The notes: generated by a model from the letters alone, not told the origin. Shown: positions 1 through 5,816, counted from the first letter of the stretch. The stretch: 7,080 bases of DNA from CAG-611 sp964487215 (GCA_964487215.1 CAZAPU010000044.1:1-7080), one strand, 5' to 3'. Numbers and translations: made by a program.

Positions 1-237
1 ATAATCTTTGGAGCAGTTATCAATGAAAACTTAAATGATGAAGTTATTGTAACTATAATTGCTACTGGTTTTGATAAAAAAATTAATGCAAAACCATTAT
101 ATAGTCAAGTTCAATCAGGTAGAAAAACACCAGAAGTTGAGATTAGAGAAGAAGATGAAGAGGAAGATGATTCTGGATCTAGTTTTGAACCAACAGAGAT
201 TGATATTCCAAGTTTCTTAAAGAATAATAAATTTTAA
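1..237 (+). CDS. ftsZ: Cell division protein FtsZ, C-terminal fragment
   Basis: This is the last 78 codons of ftsZ; the 5' part lies outside the window. FtsZ is the tubulin-like GTPase that polymerises into the cytokinetic ring at midcell. The fragment opens with IIFGAVINENL and VTIIATGFD (residues 1-25 of the fragment), which is the conserved end of the FtsZ C-terminal tubulin domain. A short variable linker follows with a very acidic patch (REEDEEEDD, about 49-57). It ends in DIPSFLKNNKF (68-78), the C-terminal peptide that in this family binds membrane tethers and regulators such as FtsA, SepF and EzrA. The linker is short, about 40 residues. The stop codon lies inside the stem of the following terminator, so ftsZ is the last gene of its transcript. 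Identification is secure from these motifs. Confidence 0.96.
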   Translation: MIFGAVINENLNDEVIVTIIATGFDKKINAKPLYSQVQSGRKTPEVEIREEDEEEDDSGSSFEPTEIDIPSFLKNNKF

Positions 238-258
238 CAAACCTTATGGTTTGTTTTT
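236..258 (+). terminator. Intrinsic terminator of ftsZ
   Basis: AACAAACC (236-243) pairs perfectly with GGTTTGTT (248-255) around a TTAT loop, and a T-run ends at 258. The first two bases of the stem are the last two of the ftsZ stop codon. It separates the ftsZ transcript from the HD-protein promoter that begins three bases later. Confidence 0.85.
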
Positions 259-260
259 AT

Positions 261-289
261 TTGCAAATTTATGAAAAATAGTATATAAT
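261..289 (+). promoter_or_regulatory. Sigma-A-type promoter of the HD-domain gene
   Basis: A -35 element TTGCAA (261-266) and a perfect -10 TATAAT (284-289) are separated by 17 bp. Transcription would start near 295-297, giving a leader of only about 13 nt. The ribosome binding site AGGTG (298-302) is then almost at the 5' end. It sits directly after the ftsZ terminator, which supports an independent transcript. Confidence 0.75.
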
Positions 290-309
290 TTTAGTGCAGG
301 TGACAAAAG

Positions 310-795
310 ATGTATGAACAAGAATTCATAAATATAATTGATAAAATAATAAATAATAGAAAATTTAAAAAATTAAAATCTGTACAACACCATTATGTAA
401 CTAATAGATATGATCATAATCTTAGTGTCGCATATAAAGTATACAAATTAACAAAATTTTTAAATTTAGACTATGTTAATATTACAAGAGCTGCTGTTAT
501 GCATGACTTTTATTTTGATGATGATTTTACAAGTTCAAGAAAAAGTTTATTTAATCATCCTAAAAAATCACTACAAAATGCAAAAAAAATAACAACTTTA
601 AATGTTGTACAAGAAAATATAATAATTTCTCATATGTTTCCCATTGGAGGTAAACCACCTAAGTATAAAGAAAGTATTATTGTTGATTTTCTAGATGATG
701 TTGTTTCAATAAAGGAAATTAGTTTAGGTAATTTGAAATATATTAATACAGCATTATTATTTCTGTTAATACTTGCATTTAACTATTTTAAATAG
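310..795 (+). CDS. HD-domain family protein, putative metal-dependent phosphohydrolase
   Basis: This is a 161-residue protein of the HD superfamily, whose members use paired His/Asp residues to hold divalent metals and usually hydrolyse phosphomonoesters or phosphodiesters of nucleotides. Visible motifs are H27-H28, YDHNLSVAY (34-42, with H36), the HD dyad in AVMHDFYFD (H65-D66), NHP (82-84), ISHMFP (106-111) and KYKESIIVDFLDD (118-130), which probably supplies the last metal-ligand aspartate. This order matches small, uncharacterised cytoplasmic HD proteins common in Firmicutes. The substrate is unknown. The last ~15 residues are strongly hydrophobic (TALLFLLILAFNYF), so the protein may be tethered to the membrane, which is unusual for this group. 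The ATG start has AGGTG 7 nt upstream and its own promoter. The tRNA-Arg gene begins 10 nt after the stop codon, and with no terminator between them the two may be co-transcribed. Confidence 0.8.
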   Translation: MYEQEFINIIDKIINNRKFKKLKSVQHHYVTNRYDHNLSVAYKVYKLTKFLNLDYVNITRAAVMHDFYFDDDFTSSRKSLFNHPKKSLQNAKKITTLNVVQENIIISHMFPIGGKPPKYKESIIVDFLDDVVSIKEISLGNLKYINTALLFLLILAFNYFK

Positions 796-805
796 TTCTT
801 TTTTT

Positions 806-882
806 GTCCTCGTAGCTCATCAGGATAGAGCAAGAGTTTCCTAAACTCTAGGTGGTAGGTTCGAGTCCTATCGAGGACACCA
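806..882 (+). tRNA. tRNA-Arg, anticodon CCU, CCA encoded
   Basis: A full cloverleaf can be drawn. The acceptor stem GTCCTCG (806-812) pairs with CGAGGAC (872-878), followed by discriminator A879 and encoded CCA (880-882). The D stem is GCTC/GAGC (815-818 with 828-831). The anticodon stem AGAGT/ACTCT (833-837 with 845-849) closes a 7-nt loop TTCCTAA, so the anticodon is CCT (840-842) and reads AGG. The variable loop is AGGTG (850-854). The T stem GTAGG/CCTAT contains one G-U pair, with T loop TTCGAGT (860-866). AGG is rare beside AGA in the genes here. No clear promoter is seen in the 10 bp before it; a weak TTGAAA-16-TATTAT (733-760) inside the HD gene is possible, or read-through from that gene's promoter. 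Confidence 0.97.
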
Positions 883-892
883 TATAAAAATT

Positions 893-912
893 ACTTACTT
901 ATGTAAGTTTTT
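893..912 (+). terminator. Probable intrinsic terminator after tRNA-Arg
   Basis: ACTTAC (893-898) pairs with GTAAGT (903-908) around a TTAT loop, and the T-run reaches 912. The stem is only 6 bp and weak, but its position 10 nt after the tRNA and before the cold shock promoter fits a terminator. Confidence 0.55.
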
Positions 913-926
913 ATTATTTTTGAAAT

Positions 927-955
927 TTGACATTAATTGTTGCATATGATATAAT
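927..955 (+). promoter_or_regulatory. Consensus promoter of the cold shock gene
   Basis: Perfect -35 TTGACA (927-932), 17-bp spacer and perfect -10 TATAAT (950-955), with an extended -10 TG at 947-948. This is the strongest promoter in the window and predicts a highly abundant mRNA starting near 961-963. The leader to the coding start is then about 107 nt, unusually long compared with the other genes here. Confidence 0.9.
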
Positions 956-961
956 GTAAAT

Positions 962-1068
962 GTTCTGAAGGAATTAAATGACACACATAGTTTTATAAAT
1001 TATGTCCGTTGTAATTTATGAATATGTGGTTTTTTATTTTTAGGAATAATTTATGTAGGAGGTACCAA
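962..1068 (+). promoter_or_regulatory. Long structured 5' leader of the cold shock mRNA
   Basis: Between the predicted transcription start and the start codon lie a mini-ORF (978-998) and two competing hairpins. The segment ATAAATTA (995-1002) can pair with TAATTTAT at 1012-1019; with flanking pairs this gives 992-1002/1012-1022, 11 bp including one G-U, with loop 1003-1011. It can equally pair with a second copy of TAATTTAT at 1047-1054 (994-1003/1046-1055, 10 bp with one G-U), whose stem ends one base before the AGGAGGT ribosome binding site. Long structured leaders that change fold with temperature are known for cspA-type mRNAs. That this one acts as a switch is inference, and no folding energy was computed. 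Confidence 0.5.
978..998 (+). CDS. Possible 6-residue leader peptide in the cold shock mRNA leader
   Basis: ATG at 978 opens the mini-ORF MTHIVL and stops with TAA at 996-998. A good ribosome binding site GAAGGA (967-972) sits 5 nt upstream. Its stop codon falls inside the shared 5' arm of both leader hairpins, so ribosomes on it would compete with those structures. It lies close to the predicted 5' end of the mRNA. So short an ORF can arise by chance; the ribosome binding site is the only positive coding evidence. Confidence 0.3.
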   Translation: MTHIVL

Positions 1069-1281
1069 ATGAATCAAGGTACAGTAAAATGGTTTAACTC
1101 AGAAAAAGGATTTGGATTTATTTCAAACGACAATGGTGGAGAAGATGTATTTGTACATTTTTCTGCAATTGAAGGTGATGGATACAAGACACTTCAAGAA
1201 GGTCAAAAAGTAACTTTTGATACTGAAGCTGACCCAAAAAACAGTAATAAACTAAGAGCTGTTAATGTCCGTGTAGCTTAA
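1069..1281 (+). CDS. csp: Cold shock protein, CspA family
   Basis: This 70-residue single cold shock domain protein is a five-stranded OB-fold that binds single-stranded RNA and DNA in the cytoplasm, where family members act as RNA chaperones and antiterminators. The core motifs are intact: GTVKWFN (4-10), RNP1 KGFGFI (13-18) and RNP2 VFVHF (27-31), with aromatic binding residues W8, F15, F17, F28, H30 and F31. The C-terminal half (EGQKVTF, KLRAVNVRV) is also typical. The start at 1069 is set by AGGAGGT (1057-1063) 5 nt upstream and by the family N-terminus. An upstream in-frame ATG at 1018 has no ribosome binding site and would add 17 residues untypical of the family. A strong promoter precedes the gene and a terminator follows, so it is monocistronic. 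Confidence 0.97.
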   Translation: MNQGTVKWFNSEKGFGFISNDNGGEDVFVHFSAIEGDGYKTLQEGQKVTFDTEADPKNSNKLRAVNVRVA

Positions 1282-1296
1282 TTAAACTATTAACTA

Positions 1297-1327
1297 AAAA
1301 TAATCTATTTATATAGGTTATTTTTTT
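1297..1327 (+). terminator. Intrinsic terminator of the cold shock gene
   Basis: A 12-bp stem (1297-1308 with 1313-1324, one G-U pair) closes a TTAT loop, and the T-run continues to 1327. It is the third plus-strand terminator here with a TTAT loop. The next promoter begins at its end. Confidence 0.85.
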
Positions 1328-1354
1328 GCAATTTTTTTAATATAATGATATGAT
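1326..1354 (+). promoter_or_regulatory. Promoter of the glucosyltransferase gene
   Basis: TTGCAA (1326-1331), 17-bp spacer and TATGAT (1349-1354), with an extended -10 TG at 1346-1347. The -35 overlaps the tail of the previous terminator. A second -10-like TATAAT at 1341-1346 lacks a good -35. Start of transcription is expected near 1360, leaving about 29 nt of leader. Confidence 0.6.
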
Positions 1355-1388
1355 TAAAATACAATAAATAATGAGAGGAAGTATATTT

Positions 1389-2570
1389 ATGCGAATAGGT
1401 TTATTTACAGATGTTTATTTACCTTCGGTAAGTGGAGTAGTAGTGGCTGTAGAAACATTAAAAAAGGTATTAGAGAAGAAGGGACATAAAGTATTCATAA
1501 TAACAATGAATAATAATCCTAAAAGTCATAGATATATTAGAAAAAATAATTGTTTAATGATTCCAGGATTACCACTTGGATTATATGATTATTCTTTAAG
1601 AATAACTTATCCATTAAAAGCTGTAAAAATGGTAAAAGATTTAGATTTAGATATTATTCATTCTCATACAGAATTTGGTATGGGAACATTTGCAAAATCA
1701 ATGGCAAAAAAATTGGAAATACCTCAAATACATACATATCATACAATGTATCAGGATTCATTAGATTATATTACAAAAGGTTTATTTCCTAAAGCAAGTG
1801 CTAATGCATTAAAATTATATATGAAAGGTTTCTTTCATAGCACAGTGAAAGAAATAATTGTTCCTACTAAAAAAACAAAAGATTTTTTGCAAAAATCTTA
1901 TGGTATAAAGACTAATATAAATATTATCCCTAATGGAATTGATATAGAAAGATTTTATAAAGAAAAATGTGATTCAATTGAAATAGAAAAAATAAGAAAA
2001 AATTTAAAACTAGATAAAAAAGATTTTGTTATTTTATGGGTTGGTAGATTAGGATATGAAAAAAGAATAGATTTTTTAATTGAAAGACAAGCAGAATTAG
2101 TAAAAAATAATAAAAATTGTAAATTAGTAATAATAGGTGGGGGACCAGAAGAAGATAATTTAAGGGCTTTGGTTCAAGAATTAAATTTGGATAATAATGT
2201 TATTTTTGGTGGTAAAATTCCATATGATAAAATTAATAATTATTATCAAGTTGCTTCAATTGTAGCAACAGCTTCATTTTATGAAACTCAAGGTCTTACA
2301 ATAGTAGAAGCTTTAGCAGCATCAAAACCAGTAATTGCAAGTGCTGATGAGGTATTTAAATCTGTAATAATTAATGATAATAATGGATATATTTTTAATA
2401 GTAAAAGAGATTATTGTAGAAGAGTACAAGAATTAATAAATAATAATAAAAAACTAGAACTACTAAGTTCTAAGGCAAGAGAGTCCGCTGAGGAATATTC
2501 ATTAGAAATATTTGTAAAAAAAATACTTAATTTATATGAAGGTGCATTAAAAGAGGAAACTAGAGATTAA
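1389..2570 (+). CDS. GT4 glycosyltransferase, probable 1,2-diacylglycerol 3-glucosyltransferase
   Basis: This 393-residue GT-B fold retaining glycosyltransferase most likely transfers glucose from UDP-glucose to diacylglycerol at the inner face of the membrane, giving the monoglucosyl lipid used as a membrane component or lipoteichoic acid anchor. The N-terminal acceptor domain has MRIGLFTDVYLPSVSGVV (1-18), HSHTEFGMG (91-99) and HTYHTMYQDS (115-124); the last is characteristic of diacylglycerol glucosyltransferases such as the Acholeplasma enzyme. The C-terminal donor domain has IPNGID (180-185), VGRLGYEKR (218-226), GGGPEE (250-255) and the E-X7-E motif E299-E307 in ETQGLTIVE. There is no membrane span; surface lysines suggest peripheral attachment. 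The start at 1389 has AGAGGA (1374-1379) 9 nt upstream; an in-frame ATG at 1371 lies before that site and is rejected. The 3' end overlaps the convergent ZIP gene by 24 nt. Family is certain; the lipid acceptor is inferred from motifs. Confidence 0.88.
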   Translation: MRIGLFTDVYLPSVSGVVVAVETLKKVLEKKGHKVFIITMNNNPKSHRYIRKNNCLMIPGLPLGLYDYSLRITYPLKAVKMVKDLDLDIIHSHTEFGMGTFAKSMAKKLEIPQIHTYHTMYQDSLDYITKGLFPKASANALKLYMKGFFHSTVKEIIVPTKKTKDFLQKSYGIKTNINIIPNGIDIERFYKEKCDSIEIEKIRKNLKLDKKDFVILWVGRLGYEKRIDFLIERQAELVKNNKNCKLVIIGGGPEEDNLRALVQELNLDNNVIFGGKIPYDKINNYYQVASIVATASFYETQGLTIVEALAASKPVIASADEVFKSVIINDNNGYIFNSKRDYCRRVQELINNNKKLELLSSKARESAEEYSLEIFVKKILNLYEGALKEETRD

Positions 2571-3290
2571 AACAATAATAATACCAATAATAATAGATAT
2601 TAAAGAATATTTGTAATTTTTATATTTTAAAGAAGTAGGTAATAATTCAAATAGTGAGATATAAATCATTATTCCTGAAATAATAGCAAATAGTATTCCT
2701 AAAGTAATTTTATTAATAAAAGGGCTTAAAATAAAATATGCAATGATTGCTCCTAATGGTTCAGACATTCCGGATATTAAGGTATATAAAATTGCCTTTT
2801 TTTTATTATTTGTTGCATAATAAATAGGAAGAGAAATACTAATACCTTCAGGAATATTATGTAATGTTATTGCAATTGCTAAAGTAATGCCTAATTTTAT
2901 ATCATTAGTAGTAGCAATAAAAGTAGCCATACCTTCAGGAATATTATGTAAAATTATTGCTATCATCGATATAATACCTATTTTATATAATTTATTACTT
3001 TCTTGTTTTTCAGGAACAATTCTTTCTATTAGAAATGAAATACTTAAACCAATAATTATAAATAATATAATTGTTAATATTGACCAAATTGGTGTAAAGT
3101 TTTTTGTTAATAATTTATAACTTTCAGGTATTAGATCAAAAATAGAAATAAAAAACATAATAGAGGATGCAAATGCTAAAGAACTTATAATAAATTTATC
3201 CTTCTTTTTTGATATGAAAATAATAATTGCTCCTAATAGTGTTGATAATCCTGCTAAAAAAGATAAAATAAATCCCATTTTAAATTCCAT
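2547..3290 (-). CDS. ZIP family divalent metal transporter
   Basis: This 247-residue integral membrane protein resembles the ZupT/GufA branch of the ZIP family, which brings zinc and other divalent metals into the cytoplasm. About eight hydrophobic segments are visible. The metal site motifs are both intact: HNIPEGMATF (115-124) and HNIPEGISIS (144-153), in consecutive helices, followed by SGMSEPLGA (173-181), typical of this branch. Acidic sites FDLIPES (51-57) and FELLP (214-218) add possible ligands. The long His-rich cytoplasmic loop of many ZIPs is missing. ATG at 3290 is chosen because GGTGA lies 5 nt upstream; a TTG at 3302 overlaps that site. The PopT gene ends 47 nt upstream behind a strong terminator, so a separate promoter is expected; TAGAAT (3319-3324) is a weak -10 candidate. 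Metal specificity cannot be read from sequence. Confidence 0.9.
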   Translation of the reverse strand: MEFKMGFILSFLAGLSTLLGAIIIFISKKKDKFIISSLAFASSIMFFISIFDLIPESYKLLTKNFTPIWSILTIILFIIIGLSISFLIERIVPEKQESNKLYKIGIISMIAIILHNIPEGMATFIATTNDIKLGITLAIAITLHNIPEGISISLPIYYATNNKKKAILYTLISGMSEPLGAIIAYFILSPFINKITLGILFAIISGIMIYISLFELLPTSLKYKNYKYSLISIIIGIIIVLISSFLF

Positions 3291-3323
3291 TGTATTCACC
3301 AATATAATTGTATTTTTAATTCT

Positions 3324-3350
3324 AAAAAAAAATCACTTTATTCAAGTGAT
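3324..3350 (-). terminator. Intrinsic terminator of the PopT gene
   Basis: On the minus strand ATCACTT (3350-3344) pairs with AAGTGAT (3338-3332) around a 5-nt loop and is followed by eight T (3331-3324). The stem and loop contain the stop codon and final codons of the PopT gene. This is a strong terminator and should separate PopT from the ZIP gene downstream. Confidence 0.85.
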
Positions 3351-4150
3351 ATTTTTTGCTCTTTTTTTGAAATGAGATAACTTATGAAGAATGATATAAT
3401 AGCAAGGATTATTCCATAAATTGTATCTCTATTAAGTACGAATGGTAATTTAATTAAGGCTGGTACAGTAGCTACTACGAAACCTAATATACCAAAGTAA
3501 GTATAACCGTGATAATTTTTTAATAAATTACTTAATATTTTTGATAAAACAAAAGTTCCAATTGCAACTCCAATAATTATAGGAAATAATAATTCAAGGT
3601 TTAAATCATTTATCGCTCCTAGAAAAGTTTCATATAAACCAATCATTGTTAATAATACAGTATTTGATATACCTGGTACTACTGTAGCAAAAGCAATAAC
3701 TAAACCAATTAAAATTGATGTTATAAAATTTACTTCTATATTAATTATTGTAGTGTTTTTTACAAATAATAAAAGCAATCCTATAGCAAATGTAATAAAA
3801 AAAGGAATTAAATATGATTCTTTAAATTTATCTTTTTTTGCTTTTTTAAATAAACTAGGTATAGTACCTGCTAATAATCCAAGAAACACAAACATAGTAA
3901 TAACTTCATATTTATTTATACAATATTCAATAATATTACTAAATGAAAATATACCAATAATAACACCAACACCAATAGGTAATAAGAATAAGAAATTCTT
4001 TTTAAAATTCTTAAAGATGTTACTTATTGCTTCAATACATTTTTCATATAAATCAAATATTATTAATAAAGCACTACCACTAACTCCAGGAATAATATTT
4101 CCAATACCTGCAATTATTCCTTTAAAAAAATTATTTATACTATTTTTCAT
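3338..4150 (-). CDS. popT: DUF368/PopT polyprenyl-phosphate transporter
   Basis: This 270-residue polytopic membrane protein belongs to the DUF368 (PopT) family, reported to return undecaprenyl phosphate from the outer to the inner leaflet so that the lipid carrier for peptidoglycan and teichoic acid can be reused. The family signature GIGNIIPGVSGS (15-26) occurs near the N-terminus, followed by LIIFDLYEK (29-37). A second, degenerate copy ATVVPGISNTVLLTMIGLYE (155-174) lies in the middle, reflecting an internal repeat. At least seven hydrophobic stretches are visible. ATG at 4150 is set by GGAGGA (4159-4154) just upstream; an in-frame ATG at 4174 has no ribosome binding site and would translate through this one. 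The gene has its own promoter-like sequence and terminator, so it appears monocistronic. Family assignment is firm; the substrate follows from studied relatives. Confidence 0.9.
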   Translation of the reverse strand: MKNSINNFFKGIIAGIGNIIPGVSGSALLIIFDLYEKCIEAISNIFKNFKKNFLFLLPIGVGVIIGIFSFSNIIEYCINKYEVITMFVFLGLLAGTIPSLFKKAKKDKFKESYLIPFFITFAIGLLLLFVKNTTIINIEVNFITSILIGLVIAFATVVPGISNTVLLTMIGLYETFLGAINDLNLELLFPIIIGVAIGTFVLSKILSNLLKNYHGYTYFGILGFVVATVPALIKLPFVLNRDTIYGIILAIISFFISYLISKKEQKISLE

Positions 4151-4188
4151 AAATCCTCCATTATTTTTATTCATAATACTATAATTAT

Positions 4189-4217
4189 ACTATAATAATA
4201 AAAAATATGGTAGACAA
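4189..4217 (-). promoter_or_regulatory. Candidate promoter of the PopT gene
   Basis: On the minus strand TTGTCT (4217-4212), 17-bp spacer and TATAGT (4194-4189). A perfect TATAAT (4189-4184) overlaps the end of this -10 but lacks a spaced -35. The -35 overlaps the 3' base of the permease terminator stem. The region is almost pure A/T, so chance matches are likely. Confidence 0.45.
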
Positions 4218-4249
4218 TAAAAACACAATTAATTAATTTGTGTTTTTAT
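4217..4249 (-). terminator. Terminator at the end of the ABC operon
   Basis: A perfect 12-bp stem (ATAAAAACACAA at 4249-4238 with TTGTGTTTTTAT at 4228-4217, minus strand) surrounds a 9-nt AT-rich loop. Five T lie in the 3' arm, but there is no further U-run after it. The 5' arm encodes the last residues of the permease and the loop holds its stop codon. Confidence 0.65.
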
Positions 4250-5012
4250 CTATTTTATCAATAACTATATAAAACAAATAAGATAGTATTCCTAGAATAA
4301 AGATAGAAGTAATAACAAGGTTCAAATTAAATGTTTGTGAACCATATGTAATTAAATATCCAAGACCTTTTTTTGATATTAAGAGTTCTCCCATAATTAT
4401 TCCAATAAATGATAAGGATACATTAACTTTTAAAGAATTAACTAAACTAGGAATATTTCCTCTAAAAATTAAATCCTTAAATATTTGAAATTTTGTTGCT
4501 TTAAAAGATTTAAATAAAAATATTTTATATGGATCAGTTGTAATAAAAGCATTGTACATATTAATTATAGTAGTAAAAACACAAATAAGTATTGCCATTA
4601 GTATAATAGATTTGGTATTGGCACCAATCCAGACAATTATTAAAGGACCTAATGCTACTTTTGGTAAAGAATTTAATATTGTTAAATAAGGATCAAATAT
4701 TTTATAAATAGTATTACTAGACCAAAAGATACTAGCTATTATTAAACCAAGTATAGTTGATAAAGAAAAACTAATTGTAGTTTCATACAAGGTTACAAAT
4801 ATGTGACTTATTAAATCATAATTATTCCATAAATCAATAATTGTTGAATATATTTTTGAAGGTGAAGAAAATAAGAAAGTATTTATTAAATTATTCTTTG
4901 CAAGTAATTCCCAAATAAATAGAAGAAAAATAATAATAAAGATTTTAAAGAAAGAAATAATTATTTTTTCTTTTTTTAATTTTTTTAAATAAGTATTATG
5001 TTCTTTAGACAT
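4233..5012 (-). CDS. ABC importer permease, SsuC/TauC/ThiX-like
   Basis: This 259-residue inner-membrane permease has the binding-protein-dependent transport fold used by sulfonate, taurine, nitrate and thiamine-precursor importers. It has about six hydrophobic spans: a first helix at about 18-37 (ending in the family-typical WELLAK), FSLSTILGLIIASIF (82-96), LGPLIIVWIG and IILMAILICVFTTII (121-150), SFIGIIMGELL (201-211) and VITSIFILGILSYLFYIVI (233-251). NSLPKVALGPL (114-124) and KKGLGYLI (214-221) are typical of the SsuC branch. The cytoplasmic coupling loop is at about 167-195 (KSFKATKFQIFKDLIFRGNIP). It overlaps the ATPase gene: ATG at 5012 lies before that gene's stop, overlapping 8 nt, as in translational coupling. 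A TTG at 5021 with GGAAAG just upstream is an alternative start and would add three residues. It is the last gene of the operon. Confidence 0.88.
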   Translation of the reverse strand: MSKEHNTYLKKLKKEKIIISFFKIFIIIFLLFIWELLAKNNLINTFLFSSPSKIYSTIIDLWNNYDLISHIFVTLYETTISFSLSTILGLIIASIFWSSNTIYKIFDPYLTILNSLPKVALGPLIIVWIGANTKSIILMAILICVFTTIINMYNAFITTDPYKIFLFKSFKATKFQIFKDLIFRGNIPSLVNSLKVNVSLSFIGIIMGELLISKKGLGYLITYGSQTFNLNLVITSIFILGILSYLFYIVIDKIDKNTN

Positions 5013-5757
5013 TGTTATCAATTTCTTTCCATATTAAATCATAGTATTTAACAAAATTTTTATCTTTTCTATTTTCAATTGGATTTTGCTTATTTTCTAG
5101 TTTTATTTCATAAATATTTTTAATAATAGCAGGTCTTTTTGAAAGAACAATTATTCTATCAGACATAGATATTGCTTCAGCTATATCATGAGTTACCATA
5201 ATAACAGTTTTTTTTTCTTTTTTTATTATATTATACAAATCATTTGAAAGTGTTAATCTAGTTTGATAATCTAATGAAGAAAAAGGTTCATCTAATAATA
5301 ATATGTCAGGGTTTATAGCAAGAGTTCTTATTAATGCAACTCTTTGCCTCATACCTCCTGATAAGGTATTAGGAAATTTGTAAATAAATTCCTCTAAACC
5401 ATAATTTTTTAATAGATTAAGTACTTTTTCTTTAGTTTCTTTATTTATTTTTTTTTGAATTTTAAGACCTAATAAACAATTATCTAAAACAGTTTTCCAT
5501 TCTAATAAAGCATCTTTTTGTAACATATAACCAATAATAGGTTTTTCATTTTTAAATTTTATCGTACCATCAGATTTATTAATTAAATTTGCAATAATTC
5601 CTAAAATAGTAGACTTTCCACAACCTGATGGTCCTACAATTGATATATATTCTTGATCTTTTATATTAAAACTAACATCTTCAATAGAAATAATTTCTCC
5701 ATCTTTTTGATGATATATTTTTTTTAAATCTTTTATTTCTAAGGCATTGTTTTCCAT
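5005..5757 (-). CDS. ABC importer ATP-binding protein, SsuB/TauB-like
   Basis: This 250-residue cytoplasmic ATPase powers the importer. All nucleotide-binding elements are intact: Walker A GPSGCGKST (42-50), Q-loop Gln80 in YMLQKDALLEWKTVLDN, signature LSGGMRQR (132-139), Walker B ILLLDEP (152-158), D-loop SSLD (160-163) and H-loop His190 in VTHD. The residues after the Q-loop (LLEWKTVLDN) match the LxPWxTVxxN style of nitrate/sulfonate/taurine importers. ATG at 5757 has GTGAGG (5773-5768) 10 nt upstream. The 3' end overlaps the permease, whose protein it must contact, so the two are surely co-translated. A terminator lies between it and the binding-protein gene upstream. Expression therefore depends on read-through or on the promoter-like site at 5788-5816. 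There is no C-terminal regulatory domain. Confidence 0.93.
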   Translation of the reverse strand: MENNALEIKDLKKIYHQKDGEIISIEDVSFNIKDQEYISIVGPSGCGKSTILGIIANLINKSDGTIKFKNEKPIIGYMLQKDALLEWKTVLDNCLLGLKIQKKINKETKEKVLNLLKNYGLEEFIYKFPNTLSGGMRQRVALIRTLAINPDILLLDEPFSSLDYQTRLTLSNDLYNIIKKEKKTVIMVTHDIAEAISMSDRIIVLSKRPAIIKNIYEIKLENKQNPIENRKDKNFVKYYDLIWKEIDNNV

Positions 5758-5787
5758 AACAAAATTGCCTCACTTTCTTTACATTTT

Positions 5788-5816
5788 ATTATATTCTTAT
5801 ATGTTTTTTCTGTTAT
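5788..5816 (-). promoter_or_regulatory. Candidate internal promoter for the ATPase-permease pair
   Basis: On the minus strand ATAACA (5816-5811), 17-bp spacer and TATAAT (5793-5788). The 12-base context GAATATAATAAA (5796-5785) is identical to that around the binding-protein -10 (6897-6886). It lies downstream of the binding-protein terminator, where a second promoter would be needed. Confidence 0.45.

Noticed and set aside
806..882. tRNA-Arg as an occupied integration site for a mobile element
   Set aside because: No integrase, no direct repeat of the tRNA 3' end and no foreign-looking genes follow it in the window.
1018..1068. In-frame upstream ATG giving a 17-residue N-terminal extension of the cold shock protein
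   Set aside because: No ribosome binding site precedes it, the added residues are not seen in CspA proteins, and AGGAGGT sits exactly before the ATG at 1069.
1371..1388. Upstream ATG for the glucosyltransferase
   Set aside because: The AGAGGA ribosome binding site lies downstream of it, and family members begin at MRIGLF, encoded from 1389.
2887..3120. 77-codon plus-strand open frame
   Set aside because: It runs antisense inside the ZIP gene, whose HNIPEG motifs are unmistakable; no ribosome binding site or recognisable product.
4151..4174. Upstream ATG for the PopT gene
   Set aside because: The extra residues would be encoded by the ribosome binding site region of the ATG at 4150, and no ribosome binding site precedes 4174.
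3753..4184. 143-codon plus-strand open frame
   Set aside because: It is the antisense shadow of the PopT gene; its hydrophobic, Ile/Asn/Lys-rich translation reflects the base composition of the opposite strand.
4180..4200. TATAATTATA palindrome upstream of PopT as an operator
   Set aside because: Palindromes of A and T alone are expected often in such AT-rich spacers, and it coincides with the promoter -10 candidates.
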